Source: Eutypa lata (taxonomy: Eukaryota > Ascomycota > Sordariomycetes > Xylariales > Diatrypaceae). Taken from it: 64,000 bases of DNA. The notes beneath the pieces are model-generated. The model was not told where the DNA came from. It saw only the letters and a program-made list of their open reading frames with translations, and did not search any database. A program made the translations under genes and the position numbers. This document shows, piece by piece, positions 38,262 to 50,563 of this stretch; position 1 is the first letter of the stretch, and each line of letters starts with the position of its first letter. The stretch is taken from assembly GCA_022661535.1 (NCBI GenBank), contig JAKULF010000003.1, forward strand, positions 3,286,001 to 3,350,000. The letters are read 5' to 3'.

Positions 38262-41200
38262 GGTGACTGAGGTATAGAGATGAAAAGAGGGAGACGATAG
38301 ACTGGGTAGCGAAGGTGGTCGTGAGAAGAGAGGTAGGAGGGAGGAAGCGAGGTCCGGAGTTGGTAAGAGTCGATATCCAGTTGGCGTCGGTGTTGTTGGG
38401 CCTTGCTCTTAAAAGAAAACCTCGGAGGGGTAACTAAGTAGACAAATTTAGTTCCTAATTTTGATTGGGTTAAGTCACTACCTAGTAGGTATGTATGTAA
38501 GATATAATCGATAAATCAAAAAGCTGGTGGGGTCTCTAAAGCCCTTAGACAGACAGTAGGAAGCGTGGAAAGAAGGATAGAGGTATGTTCACTTTTAGAA
38601 CAAAATGCCACTTGATGATGGTATTTAGGAAGAAAGCGATGGGAAAGTGGAAGTGGGAAAGTTGCTCAAGAACAGGATTTTGGGGTCGGGCTGTAACTAT
38701 CGAGTTGAATAAGGTTCCTCCGCTCCTGTGTTGTATGTAATTTGTACAGTGTCTATAATATACTAAACTACTCCTCCTATGTATGTAGTCTGGTTTGATA
38801 GAGTGTGCAGTGTAGGCCGTTTTATTTCTAGCTACATACCTAGTAGCTAAAAGTACCTAAGTATTCGGCAGGGAAAAAATGGAAACAGTTCTGGGCGACT
38901 TTGATCGACCAGTTTCTGTTAGTGGCGATTGCGATAAAGAGAGGGGGAGGGGAAATATAAACAGAAGAGAAAAAAAAAATAGGATCAATTGGCCGGAAGG
39001 AATGAGTTGTAAGCGTATCAGTACTTCCTAATGCGCTGCCAAACCAGCATTGAGCGCGGACACGGACGCCATCCCGACCGGTGCTAATTAGTCCACTCGG
39101 CTCTGAGAGCACTCACTCACAATCATCGCATATTCAACACGTTTTCAGGATGGTGCCTTGTCTACACTCGTTGTGATTACAGGTACAAATCGCCAGCATG
39201 ACGAAGGCTCTCATGTAGCTACCTGAACCTGACAAATAAGTCCACCAAGCAAGCGCATATTGACAGGCATGTGTTTGTGCTTCCAGTTGAGCAACGAGAG
39301 GGACAAGGGAAGCCAGCCGTACATGATAGCTTACGTATGCTGTGTATATGGAATATAGAGAGTATACCTATAGGTAGGTGTAGGGTTTGCGGTAAAGAGG
39401 CTTTTACGTGCACTTGCAGTGTTCGACTGAAAAGCGAGCGGGAGAGCGGACAGGCGAAAACACATACCTACTTCACAGGTATAGTTCGTTATCTATTCGA
39501 GAGACTTGGGTGGTGCTTTTGGCTCTGTATGTTGCGTTAGGTTGGGTTCATGTGTTTTGCGCTATGTCTTGCGCATGCCAGGTACGTAATCAGGTACTTT
39601 GGGGTTGCCAGTATCGAGTTGCTGGATAATAATCGACACTAAACGGGATGGTATATAAGTCAACTGGTTATAGCTCACCAGTAAGCGCTTCGTTGTTCGT
39701 TGGTTGGTATAGAGAGGGGCAACTCCCACCGAGAGCATAAACTTTTGTGTGACAGGAGATGGGGCGGGGCGGGTGAAGAGGGGTTCAACGTTGACTTACA
39801 TCGTGACCTAGGTAGCCTGCCTACTTTAGGGTTGGTTATGTACGAACGTGGTGTGCTGGAAATGGAAATGGGAAAGGTATGTAGAAATGGGCAATTTATC
39901 CCAAAATTGCATCCGTGGCAAGGAACGCGGTCGATCTTCTAGCTACCCGCACGCACGTGAAAGTTCTTCCAAGAGACTGTCGATCCCGACTTCTGTCCAA
40001 CGATAGATCTAGATAACGCAGAAGCGAGGGCGATCTTGAATAGCGCAGATGTTATAGGAAAGTAGGTCTCGTGGTTATGTAATTGTAATAATCTTATTAA
40101 TACAGCTCCCTATAAGTGAGCTAGCTACCTGGAGCTGGGTATGTAGGCAATTGTGCTGTTATTATAGATTGATGCTTTGAAGTCCTAATTGATTGATGAA
40201 TGTGTTGCAAAAAGTCGAGGTATGTTGCGCTGGATTTATGAAGATGGGTAGTGATACGTACTTGGGGGCGGATGATTTCATTTCTCGTCTGTTGGCACCG
40301 AGAGTATGGTTGATCCACGGAGCTACGAACTGATCTTCAGGGTCCTGTCCCGCCACCGCGCCTATTTCAACATCAGGGTTCGGGTGGTGGTCTAATACCA
40401 TACGTAGTGATCTTCTTCATGGGTCTTCAAGACAACTGGGCACACGGTAGCTACATAGGCAGTATGTAGTAACACATGGACTGTTTTATTCTGGCAGTCT
40501 GGCAAGACTCTCGGTCAGCTACTAGCATGTATTTCAAAAGTCTTCATCATCCTTTTAAATGCTAGGGGAAATCCTGATGCTTGCTTTTTCCTTTACATAT
40601 TACCTAGTCGCTCAACTCAGGAACGTGGAATTCTGCAGTGACGTAATGGCAAGTCATACGTCATTGTTGTCATGTCCTGCATGAGGTTCTAAGCCCACTT
40701 TGTACTTAGCTTCCATAGTCAAGGAACGAAAGCTCCGGCTCCATGCATTGTTGTGTGACAAGGGGCTGGTCTGGCCCGGGCTTTATCCAATGGTACGGCT
40801 TGACACCAAGATATCTCAATATCTGAGGGTTTGAACGGCTGGTTTTCTATCTTGAAATGGTACCTACCTCTTCCTAGCTACCCCCTCTAAAAACCGACGA
40901 TTATGAAAATTCTAACTATAGGATCCCCTGAGTAATTTTTGCGCCCATAGAACCTAACTACGCAAGCCTACGTCACTGTGCCTTGTCTCATGGCGATTTA
41001 TAGGGAACTGTGGCTAAACCCCTAGGTTCAGAGCCTCACGGCTGCACGATAATCATCTACCGGCTCTCGATGGCGTTGATGATCCTGCAGCTCTGGCATC
41101 TGACTGCCTGGTGGCCAAATACCTGACTATACAGCCTATGCCTACCTTCCCCAACGTTCTGGACTGAGCGGGAAAAAGGAGCTGCGGGATATTCTGTACG

Positions 41201-44200
41201 TAGTCCCACCACTTTGCAAGGACATGCACTGTTTCTTTTGTGTCAGATAGCAGTAGACCGCTACATACATATTTGTGAAGATAAATCGGACGTCTGACAG
41301 GGAAGACGGGCGCGCATAAGATGCAAAAGGCAAAGCCCGGTCACGAGCCCCGTGGTCTTTTAACAATGGCTAGACATGGCCATCGGCGATGCAGCGCTCA
41401 GTTTTCGATTGTCGGTCCTATATACCTGCCTACCTAACTACATATACTTAGTCTACCGTGGGAGCTAGCTAGGGCTCGAGGTGCAGCTGAGTAGTACGCA
41501 GCAGTAGCAGCAGCAGTACCATGCCAGACTATTATAAGTCATAACGCCAGAACCATTAAAAGCCACTCGCCCGGCCGCTCGCTATTGTGGCTTCGAATAG
41601 GGCAAGTAGCTACATACATACTTCGTACATACGTACATACATTGGGGCTGCTGGGGAAGACGGGGCTTTCCTCTCCTCTCCAGTTATGTGGGGGGCTGGC
41701 TGGCTCACTTAACGCGCGTATGAGGGGTTCCGAAAAAATTTACCTGGGTTTGCTGGCTGTCATGACGTCATTAGTTATTCGGTCGTTTCAAAATCTGTTG
41801 CACTGGAAGCCGTCTGAATGCCTCAGAGTTGTCATTTTGGCAACAAACCTTGAGAGACAAATGAACTCACTTATAGTAATAGTTACTTTCATGTAATAAC
41901 GGAAAGACTTAAGCTTGTTCAGTATAGGGTATTCAGAATGCATTGAATTTATTAGACTAACCCCGCTAGGCCTTACTATACATACATATGTACATATGTA
42001 TGTAGTTGAGTTACTTAAGCAAAGAAGAGATCGGGCCTACATGCATCGTAACAGGAGGTATGGATGCATACATGTAGGCGCTTTATAATATCACTTCAAA
42101 GTATAGGCATACCATGCCTACATCCTACGTAAGGTACATAGTTCCTATGCGTGGACAGCCAGCCAGCCAGCCAGCCTGGTTGACCTGTAGCGGCGGGGAA
42201 TTCTACGTGACAAGCTAGGAAGGTGGGAAATAGCAGTATCTGTCAGGGTCCCGGACCCGGGCCTGTCTCCACGATTTCTTGCGCATGTATGTCGTAAATC
42301 TGTAGGTATCACCGCTGATGCATGAGCATACCATGGCAGCGAGACTTCTTCTTCACCTTGTGCTTGGATACCACGTAACGCCATAGAAGTATTAGTCTGC
42401 AGCGCCAACATGGCTAGACAGCTGTCAGTCCGCAGCTATAAATTCGTAAAGGGTCCCATTTGACTTTTTGCGGCGGCGATATACTAAGTCTAAGCCTCAG
42501 CACCATTACAAGGCTGCAAGGGTACTAGTCTGGATCATGTCTAGCATCAGGAGCGATCTTGATTTCTACTGTTCCATGGGCCATGGACCATAGATTCACA
42601 TGGGGTTTCTAAGCATGCTACGATTACTAACTATGTAGTTATTTGGAAGACGTATTTCTCTTTGAATGCCAACAGCCACAGAGAGCCACAACCAGTAGTG
42701 CTGAAGCTTAAGTGGCCTTTCTTTAAAGCTATAGTTCATCAGAAGTAATGCTTATGGCAAACAATCCATGCGAGATCAATAAAGAAGTATAAAATTAGAA
42801 GGCGTGTGGCATGGCCCCTTTCTTTACCCATGATCATATCTTAGCTGCTTAGGTATAAGAGCTATGCATTGTAAAGACTATGAGTCTATACGATAATACT
42901 TTAGATGACCTACTAACTTGCTTAGATAACCACACGACATCGTTTTCTTGTTTCTAATATTTAACAGCAGTACCACACCTATTTTAAACGATCTTCACAC
43001 CCACACCGTATACTAGGGGATCCCCAATATCCTACTTAAACCCACGAACCTCCACACCTCCATTATCTTCCTGATCTTGCTACTACCCCAATTGCCCCCT
43101 ATCAGTTGATTATGAGGTAAATATAGAATCTCCAATCATGCTGCGTTCACAGGAAGCCTGTGTGCTCGCAGCTACGAGTTCGTATATCGATATACATATG
43201 GGTATACGCATGGACGACTATGTGGCGCATTAAGGGATACGATGCTTACATATCAAAATGTATACAAGGTCATAGTAATGAACAACAGATCCATACTCCC
43301 TGAGGTCAAACAGACGGAAGCTGGGCGTCAGAGGCTCTGCTATATGTCACGATCCAGATGTTCCCGGGGGAATGCCAACCTACATGACTAGATATTTCTG
43401 ACCTGGATTCCTCCAAGCTTTCCCCAATCCTAAGACTGTCCGCTCATATATCAGTAACAGTTATCATTGGGTTGAAACAGAGGAGGAATGCCGATTCCTA
43501 CTCCTGTTTCAAATGGCATCGAATATTTTATAAAATCCACTCATGCTGATCTTTCCTTCCTGTTCTCTATGTAGCAATGGGTAGGGTAGGATCTTTATTC
43601 CACATAGTAACTGTCATGAAGCGACAGATCGAGCAATAGGTGGACGGTGAAGGGGTTTCATTGCAACCATCTCTTTCTATATTTTCTCACCCCCCCTAAT
43701 ATACCGCAACCCCCCCTCCTGCCCCTACTCTCGTTTCTTCCATTTCTAATAATAGGTAGGTATCTTAACATCCTCCAAAGCAATCAATATATGCTATACA
43801 ACATCATCGTATACAAAGTACGCATATACATGAAGCATACATATCAAGCGACAAAGGTAGCCAGCATGCATATATACACACCTAAACGAAGAGGACTACG
43901 TCTTCCCTCCCCCCTCCATGAAAACCTCTACGGCGTAAGGACTACTCGCTAGCACTCGATGATGGACACCCCAGACCTTCGCGAGAAAACCCCTAATTGA
44001 TAATACACACACGATTACGAGACGAAATAGGTGATCTAGCATCCCCGGCCTAACTTAAGTAGAAGTCAAATGATGAATGAGTGAATGAATGATACTCGAA
44101 TTAACGCTACTCAACGAGCGATAATAGACAGACTACCTATTCAAGGACCTATCGTACCATACCAGCTTAGCTATACAGCTACCTGGCTCGTGTTTGTTTT

Positions 44201-44298
44201 TTCAGCTAGTTTGTTTATTACCTTTCCCCCGATTACCACGATGATCTTCCGCGTCTCTGAACCCTATCCTCCCCTCCCCGCATCCCACTGCCTTAGCA
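38262..44298. other. Six-kilobase gene-free region upstream of HOG1
   Basis: I see no gene on either strand. Open frames are short, antisense to one another and without family features. Sequence is rich in TACATA/TACCTA/AGGTAG words, GCAGCAG near 41500, CCAGCC near 42160 and short palindromic pieces such as the pair around 42028 and 42064. The first few hundred bases are the HOG1 promoter and leader; a pyrimidine-rich leader is visible just upstream of the ATG on the minus strand. Confidence 0.5.
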
Positions 44299-44330
44299 AC
44301 GACCCTATCTCCCGTATACGATAGGGTCGT
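44299..44330. other. Perfect 11-bp inverted repeat downstream of glycogen phosphorylase
   Basis: ACGACCCTATC (44299-44309) and GATAGGGTCGT (44320-44330) are exact reverse complements around a 10-nt spacer. It lies 46 nt past the stop codon of the minus-strand glycogen phosphorylase gene and so should be in its 3' untranslated region, where the RNA could form a stable hairpin. Function unknown. Confidence 0.7.
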
Positions 44331-44375
44331 AAAGTACTTAAGCAGGTCAAATCGTCAATCACCTTCCTTCCCCGC

Positions 44376-47300
44376 TCATTTGACAAGCAACGGCTCGACG
44401 TTCCAGATCTCCTCAGCATACTCATTGATGCAGCGATCCGAGCTGAAGAAGCCCATGCGCGCCACGCTCCGGATGGACTTGGTGATCCACTCGTCCTGGT
44501 TGCGGTAGGCGTCGTCGACGAGGTGGTGGGCGTCGAGGTACGACTGGAAGTCGTCCGAGACGAGGTAGTAGTCGCCGTGGTCGCGGACGGCCGCGACGAG
44601 GGCGCCGAAGTCCTGCGCGTTGCCGAAGTCGCCGCGCTGGATCGCCTCGAACACCTTGCTGAGGGATTCGTCCACCGCGTGCTGGCCCCCGAACCGGTGC
44701 GCGTGCCGCAGGTCCTCAACGTCCTCCGACAGGTTGCCGAACAGGAAGATGTTCTCCTGCCCCACCTCCCGCGTGATCTCGATGTTGGCCCCGTCGCACG
44801 TGCCGATGATGAGCCCACCGTTGAGCACGAACTTCATGTTGCTAGTTCCTGAAGCCCTGTTCTTCTGCGTTAGCAAACCTTTTCTTCTATTTCCTACCTT
44901 ATCCGGTCAGGTCTCATAGCATCACTTACTCGGTACCGGCAGTTGAGATGTGCTCGCTCAGGTCGGAAGCAGGAATGATCATCTCAGCCTTACTGACGTT
45001 GTAATCCTCCAGGTAGATAACCTTGAGCTGGTCGCCAATATCTGGGTCGTTGTTCACGACAGAGCCCACGTTGTTGACGAGGTGAATGATTTGCTTGGCC
45101 ATCCAGTATCCTGGCGCGGCCTTCCCGCCGAAGATGGAAACGCGGGGCAGCTGCTTCTTCCTCTCTTCGGGGCTCATGGCTTTCAGAGTCAGGTACCGGG
45201 AGATGACGCCGAAGATGTTTAGCTGCTGTCGCTTGTACTCGTGTATTCTCTTTACCTGGACATCAAAGAGGGAAGCCGGGTTCACGGTAACACCCAAGGT
45301 GGACTTAATGTACTTCGCAAGGCGGACCTTGTTGGCGTACTTGATTTCCGACCATTCCTTCCTGAATTCCTTATCGTCGACAAAGTTTTCTAGCTTATTT
45401 AGGAGTGTAAGGTCCTTGAGGAAGCCGTATCCGCCAGTCTTGCTCGCTATCAGCTCGGACAGTCGAGGATTTGCTTGGTGCAACCATCTTCGTGGAGTAA
45501 TGCCATTTGTGACGTTAGTGAACTTGTCTCCGCCAAATATGGCAACGAAATCGAGGAAGATGGTGGTCTTAATGAGGTCTGAGTGAAGTTCAGCAACACC
45601 GTTGACCTTGTGAGAACCAACGATAGCTAGGTATGCCATGCGGACCATCTTTGGCTCGGATTCTTCAATAATCGAGACACGGCGCAAGATGTCTCTGTCA
45701 TCGGGGAATTTCTTCTCAACCGTTTGGAGGAAGAAGAGATTGATGTCGAAAATGATTTGGAGATGTCGAGGAAGTAGGTGTTGCATTAAGCCAACGGGCC
45801 ACTTCTCGAGAGCTTCTGGGAGCACAGTATGGTTGGTATAACCAAACTATAAATAGTCAGTAAGCAATTACATCTTAGACGACCGGACTATCTCACAGTT
45901 TTAGTAACATAACCCCAAGCCTCATCCCACTCGAGGCCCTCTATATCGATAAAAATACGCTGTAGCTCAACGATGGCGAGCGTTGGGTGGGTATCGTTAA
46001 GCTGAATCGCAACTTGGTCGGGGAATTCGCTCCAGGGGCGCTTGGACTTCTTGAAACGGCGAACAATATCATGCAACGAGGCAGCCACCCAGAAGTACTG
46101 TTGCTTGAGACGGAGTTCTTTGCCGCGATCCAAATTGTCGTTGGGATAGAGGACGGCACTGATGGTCTCAGCTCTCTGCTGGTCTGCTACCGAGCTTTCA
46201 TAGTCGCCGCTGTTGAACTTCTGGAAGTCAAATTCGCCGCTGGACGCTTTGCTGGACCAGAGGCGGAGGTTATTCGTAGATGGGGTGTCATAGCCGGGAA
46301 TTGGCATGTCGTACGCAGTGGCAGTAACGATCTCGCCACCTTCCCAGTGGGCCACCGTCTTTCCATTTTCGTCTTGAGACTTGCGAACATTGCCGAAGAA
46401 TCGAATCTGCAACGAGGTAAGCAACTGTCATAGGATAAACACCTTAGCCCACGGAGATACGCACATCGACCGTTACATCGTGTCTTGGGAACTCCCAGGG
46501 GTTGAAGTCAAGCCAGTAGTCTGGGACCTCTACTTGATAGCCGTCAATAATCTCTTGTTTGAAGATACCATAGCGATATCGCAAGCCATAGCCCCATGCG
46601 GCATAGTTCAAAGACGCCAGACTGTCGAGGAAGCAAGCAGCGAGGCGACCGAGACCACCATTACCGAGAGCAGCATCGTGTTCTTGGCCAATAATGTCCT
46701 CGACACGGAAACCAAGATCAGAAAGACCACCTAGAATGTGAATTAGCATTACTACGACCCCTGACTAAGTAAAGTAGAGGACATTGTTCTCATACCCCTC
46801 GTGATGTCCTTTGCTCCAATGTTCAGTATAGCATTGTCTAGCGCGCGCCCCATCAAGAACTCGAGACTGAAATAGTAAACGCGCTTGCTATCGGCGAAAG
46901 TCTGGCGCTGCTGTGTCTTGTTCCACTCCTTGATCAATCGGTCGCGAATAGCCAAGCTGGTGGCTGAATATGCGGCCGACTCGTCGCAGTTGAACAAACT
47001 ACGAGCCAAGGTGGTCTCGACATGACGAACAACCTCCTTCTCGAACTCATCCTGGTTCTTGAAGCCTTCGAATTCGTGCTTAGTCCAAGCATCGCGTTGG
47101 GGTTCGGGAATCGAAGCTATAAGGTAAGCACGTGTTAGAGTAGACCTGGTAAGACTACAGATACATGGCATATAGTTTGACATGATCTATACTACTACTC
47201 CCCAGCTAATAAGAGTGACCATACCTTCCACAGTCTTGATCTCTCCAGGCCCAAAACCGGTAAGGGCGCGTTTGTGCTTTGGCCTGGAGATGCCGGCAGG

Positions 47301-47378
47301 TCCTACTGAGCCGATAATGTCGACCACAGGAGCATTGGTCGAGGGACGGCGTTCTCGGGTGGGAAGACCGGACGCCAT
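44376..47378 (-). CDS. GPH1: Glycogen phosphorylase, six exons
   Basis: Exons 47378-47225, 47116-46796, 46730-46465, 46406-45897, 45846-44930 and 44856-44376 encode 882 residues. The enzyme releases glucose-1-phosphate from glycogen using pyridoxal phosphate in the cytosol. The N-terminal region (1-60) has the regulatory type of extension. Catalytic-core signatures are [74 protein letters not shown] and [13 protein letters not shown]. The PLP site [14 protein letters not shown] spans the last intron, with the Schiff-base lysine at residue 731. The end [17 protein letters not shown] is typical. Ser/Thr phosphorylation control is known for the yeast enzyme and expected here. A hairpin follows the stop (44299-44330). 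Confidence 0.96.
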
Positions 47379-48788
47379 TTTGACTATAGGGTAGCAGTAT
47401 ACGAGGAACGTCGAGAGTAATTAGAAGGCTGAATATGGCTACTAGCTGGCGCCTTGGCTAAATCAACAAGTGTTATTAAGGAATGAAGAACTATAAATAA
47501 ATAGAAGAATGGGAAGTCGTTGGTAGAGTACCTACCTCTTTGATTATCTACCTAAACCCAACTGTCTTACGCAATGTAGTACACAGAGGGGGGGAAGCTA
47601 TGCAGGAACTGAGTATAGCAAGGAGACGAATGCGGGGGCGGGGTCGGGATTGCGAAAACGCTCTCAGAGCTAAGGGGTGCTTGGATACAACGCCTAGTAG
47701 CTCCTTTGCTCCTTTTGTAAGAGAGTGGTCACAATCGAGCCCAAGGAGGGAGGGTGGGATGAGACGAGAGGTCGATTCGTCTCGTTACGAACAAGTGACC
47801 AAAAGTTTAGGAGTATGGGAAAGCCTAGGAGTGTAGAACTAGCTCTAGGTATAACGAGGAAGAGAAAGACAGACGATGGCTAAGACATGTACGAGTAACT
47901 TATATACCTTCGTATATGCGTGTAGAATGGCTAAGGAGCTAAATGTACCTAGAGGCAGGTATGAATGCGAAAGCTCCCGTCTCCTAGTTAGCTAGTAGGC
48001 AAACCGAATTGTCGAATGATATGTGGTTGTGATAGATGGGGATGTAGCATGGATAATTATGAATGACCGAAACATATCCATGTCCCATGTTCATTGCGAA
48101 AAGCACAATGACGTTGAAAAGCTAAGAGATCATTCGAGGACAAGCAGGACAAGAACGTGAAGCTGCAAGTTGCAAGCAGCTGCAGCTGCGTCTGCTCCAC
48201 TCAGAGCTCACGACTTCTGCGCCTATGGTGTGTCTATTGGCATGGCATGATGGGAGGAACCATCAAAGGAGGCGGCGCCTGGGCTTCGAACGTGCTTAGG
48301 TGGCCGGCTCCTACCCTTCCCTGTCTTGCTATGTACATATCAAGGCCATCGATTATGTACCTAGTAGAAGCGCTAGGTACTATGTAGGAATATAGTAATT
48401 ATATACATGTAAGAGGTAGTAAATAGATTAGCATATATGTACCTAGAGTCTAAATACTAAATTACCTTCATGTAAGTAGAAATAGGTACTACGGTCTATG
48501 TCGGGTGGTTGGCAAGAAGCAGATGATAATAAGTCTTTGAACATAGACATCTGTTCGCAGCATGCTATCCATGATGCCTCGTTCCTGTGTAATGATTGTT
48601 ATCTAGAGCTACCTACCTACCTACTTAGGTATGTAGGTAAGAGGTAGCAAATGTATGTAGCAATTAGTGACCCCGCTACGTTAGCATGGCAGTGTCTTCA
48701 TAATCATCTGAGACGAAAAATATGAACTGATCGGAAGATTATCACGATCCCCTAACACTTAGGTAGTTAGTATATCTATGGCGGCTAT
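47379..48788. other. Glycogen phosphorylase upstream region, no gene seen
   Basis: Promoter side of the glycogen phosphorylase gene, then AGGTAC/TACCTA-rich intergenic DNA up to the direct-repeat element. Nothing else supported. Confidence 0.5.
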
Positions 48789-48893
48789 TGGTGGCAGGTG
48801 CGATGGACCAGGCCCTATATGTACAGTCTCGACGGGTCTCTAACCGTCATTATAGACTAAGAAAAGATAACATCCCTTAACCCCCCCGAATCA
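48789..48893 (+). repeat. Left terminal direct repeat (possible LTR)
   Basis: 105 bp, starting TGGTGGCAGG and ending CGAATCA. It pairs with 49285-49389 without gaps. The few differences are transitions toward A/T in the right copy, plus one A/C change near the C run. Confidence 0.65.
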
Positions 48894-49284
48894 CTGGTAA
48901 CAAAAGTGCGGATTGATTACCGCCACGACGCCGGCCATAATGGCATCAAACCTACCACTACCTACATAAACAATCATCGGAAAACAAATCTACACATGTC
49001 AATTCATCGCAATATGTCCTCTCGTATCGAGACGACCAACTACAAACCATACAAACACGGACAACACGATACACACCGCTACGAGACCGCACGAGACGGT
49101 TAGTCGGGCCGTGTATAATGGATGAAAGCTGGGGTTTGGTGACGGAATAGGTGTCGGTGCGTGCTTGCAACGAGCAATGGAATATCATGATGGAAATGAT
49201 AGCAATGGGCTTGATAATGACAATTTGACGATATTGACGGAAAACAAAAGCTCGGTCTTGTTTTAAGTGGGCAAGATGGCCGAG

Positions 49285-49389
49285 TAGTAACAGGTGCGAT
49301 AAACCAGGCCCTATATATACAGTCTCGACGGGTTTCTAACCGTCATTATAGACTAAGAAAAGATAACATCCCTTACCCCCCCCGAATCA
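49285..49389 (+). repeat. Right terminal direct repeat (possible LTR)
   Basis: Starts TAGTAACAGG, in which G-to-A changes would derive from the left copy's TGGTGGCAGG, and ends CGAATCA. It is followed by the putative target duplication CTAT(T). Confidence 0.65.
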
Positions 49390-49702
49390 CTATTCCGATT
49401 TATCTCCACCGTTTCTATATATAAGCTATCCGCATTTGAACACCACTCACTGATAGCCGTTCGTTCCTCTTATACATTTGATATGTTGATCGGCTTTTCT
49501 AATTACCTACATACTATGTGTGGTGTATTGATGGAAAAGAATGCCTCATGTCTTACCTACATATTCCACTTGGAATGCGGGGTATTATGTTAAACATACA
49601 GTAGCTCGTAGTTGCGTAATAATCGGCGGTTCACATGTAAATCGGCTAGGGGCGCTTCTGGGGAAAACCCACCTCCAGGTATACCAGCCCAGCTTTTACG
49701 TA

Positions 49703-49730
49703 CAAATCGGGTCCACTTAGTTTTCGAACA
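49703..49730 (+). repeat. Left terminal inverted repeat
   Basis: Begins CAAATCGGGTCCACTTAG directly after the flanking TA and ends CGAACA. It is the reverse complement of 50534-50561 except for one T/C position. Confidence 0.85.
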
Positions 49731-50533
49731 GTAATAAATCTTATAAAAGAAAACCAAAAAATTAAATAAAATAATAACCAATTAATAAAAACTCGTAAAA
49801 ATTTAAATATATATTTTTTAAAATATATATAATATTTTAACGTTATAATTTTTATAATATATAAATAATTTTAATTTAAAATAATATTTTAAAAATATAA
49901 TAATTTTATATTATATTTTTAATCGTTTATTATTAATGCATTTTAATATTTTTTAAAAATCTTTAATTAATATTATATAATATAATTAATATTATAAATA
50001 TATATAAATTTTTATTATATTATATAATTATTTAATATTTTTAATAATTTATTAAAAACGTAATATATAATATTAATTTTTATATAAAAACTTAAATAAC
50101 TTTATAAATATAACTTATAATATTTTAAAACTTTATATATAAAAACTTTATATAAAAATATATTAAAATCGAATTTTTTTATAATTTAAAAATTTAATTT
50201 AAAAAGTTTAATAAAAATTATAAAAAATTATATATTATATATTTTTTAATAAAATTAATTATAATTATAATATTTTTTATATATATTAACTTTTTAAAAA
50301 GTAAGTTTTTTTTATATATATTAAATATATAAAATTATATTATATTTAAAAAATATTAATTTTATTAAAATTTTAAATTAAATATTAAAATTTAAACTTT
50401 TACGTTTTTATAAATTTTATTTTAAAATAATATATAATATATTATTATTAATATATAATTTAAATTTTAAGTTAATAGCTTTTAAATTCGTAAAGTTATT
50501 AATTTTTATATATTATAATTACAATTTTAAAAG

Positions 50534-50561
50534 TGTTCGGAAACTAAGTGGACCCGATTTG
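50534..50561 (-). repeat. Right terminal inverted repeat
   Basis: Reads TGTTCGGAAACTAAGTGG onward to ATTTG on the plus strand, followed by the TA duplicate. Confidence 0.85.
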
Positions 50562-50563
50562 TA

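Larger units (their letters stand above)
48789..49389 (+). mobile_element. TRIM-like element with 105-bp direct terminal repeats
   Basis: Two direct repeats of 105 bp (48789-48893 and 49285-49389) flank about 390 bp of unique DNA. The first copy starts TG and both end CA, as LTRs do. CTAT precedes the first repeat (48785-48788) and follows the second (49390-49393), which fits a target-site duplication (CTATT if the repeat is taken to begin one base later). TGGTAACA begins two bases after the left repeat, where a tRNA primer-binding site is expected. The interior encodes no gag or pol. The size fits a terminal-repeat retrotransposon in miniature, mobilised by another element. Differences between the repeats are nearly all G-to-A or C-to-T, consistent with RIP. 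The orientation is inferred from the possible primer site. Confidence 0.6.
49703..50561. mobile_element. Short TIR DNA transposon (TA target), RIP-like A/T interior
   Basis: The ends carry a 28-bp terminal inverted repeat with one mismatch, beginning CAAATCGGGTCCACTTAG on both sides (49703-49730 and 50534-50561). The element is flanked by TA at 49701-49702 and 50562-50563, the target duplication of Tc1/mariner-type elements. The 740-bp interior is nearly pure A/T, with about one CpA and one TpG, while leftover C bases sit in CpG or CpT. That indicates RIP. No transposase frame is recognisable. At 859 bp it is short for an autonomous element, so either a non-autonomous (MITE-like) copy or an internally deleted one. 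The single TIR mismatch (T against C) is also of RIP type. Confidence 0.78.

Noticed and set aside
42020..42080. Inverted pieces CCTACATGCATC and GATGCATACATGTAGG
   Set aside because: They are imperfect and built from the TACATG simple-sequence words that fill the region.
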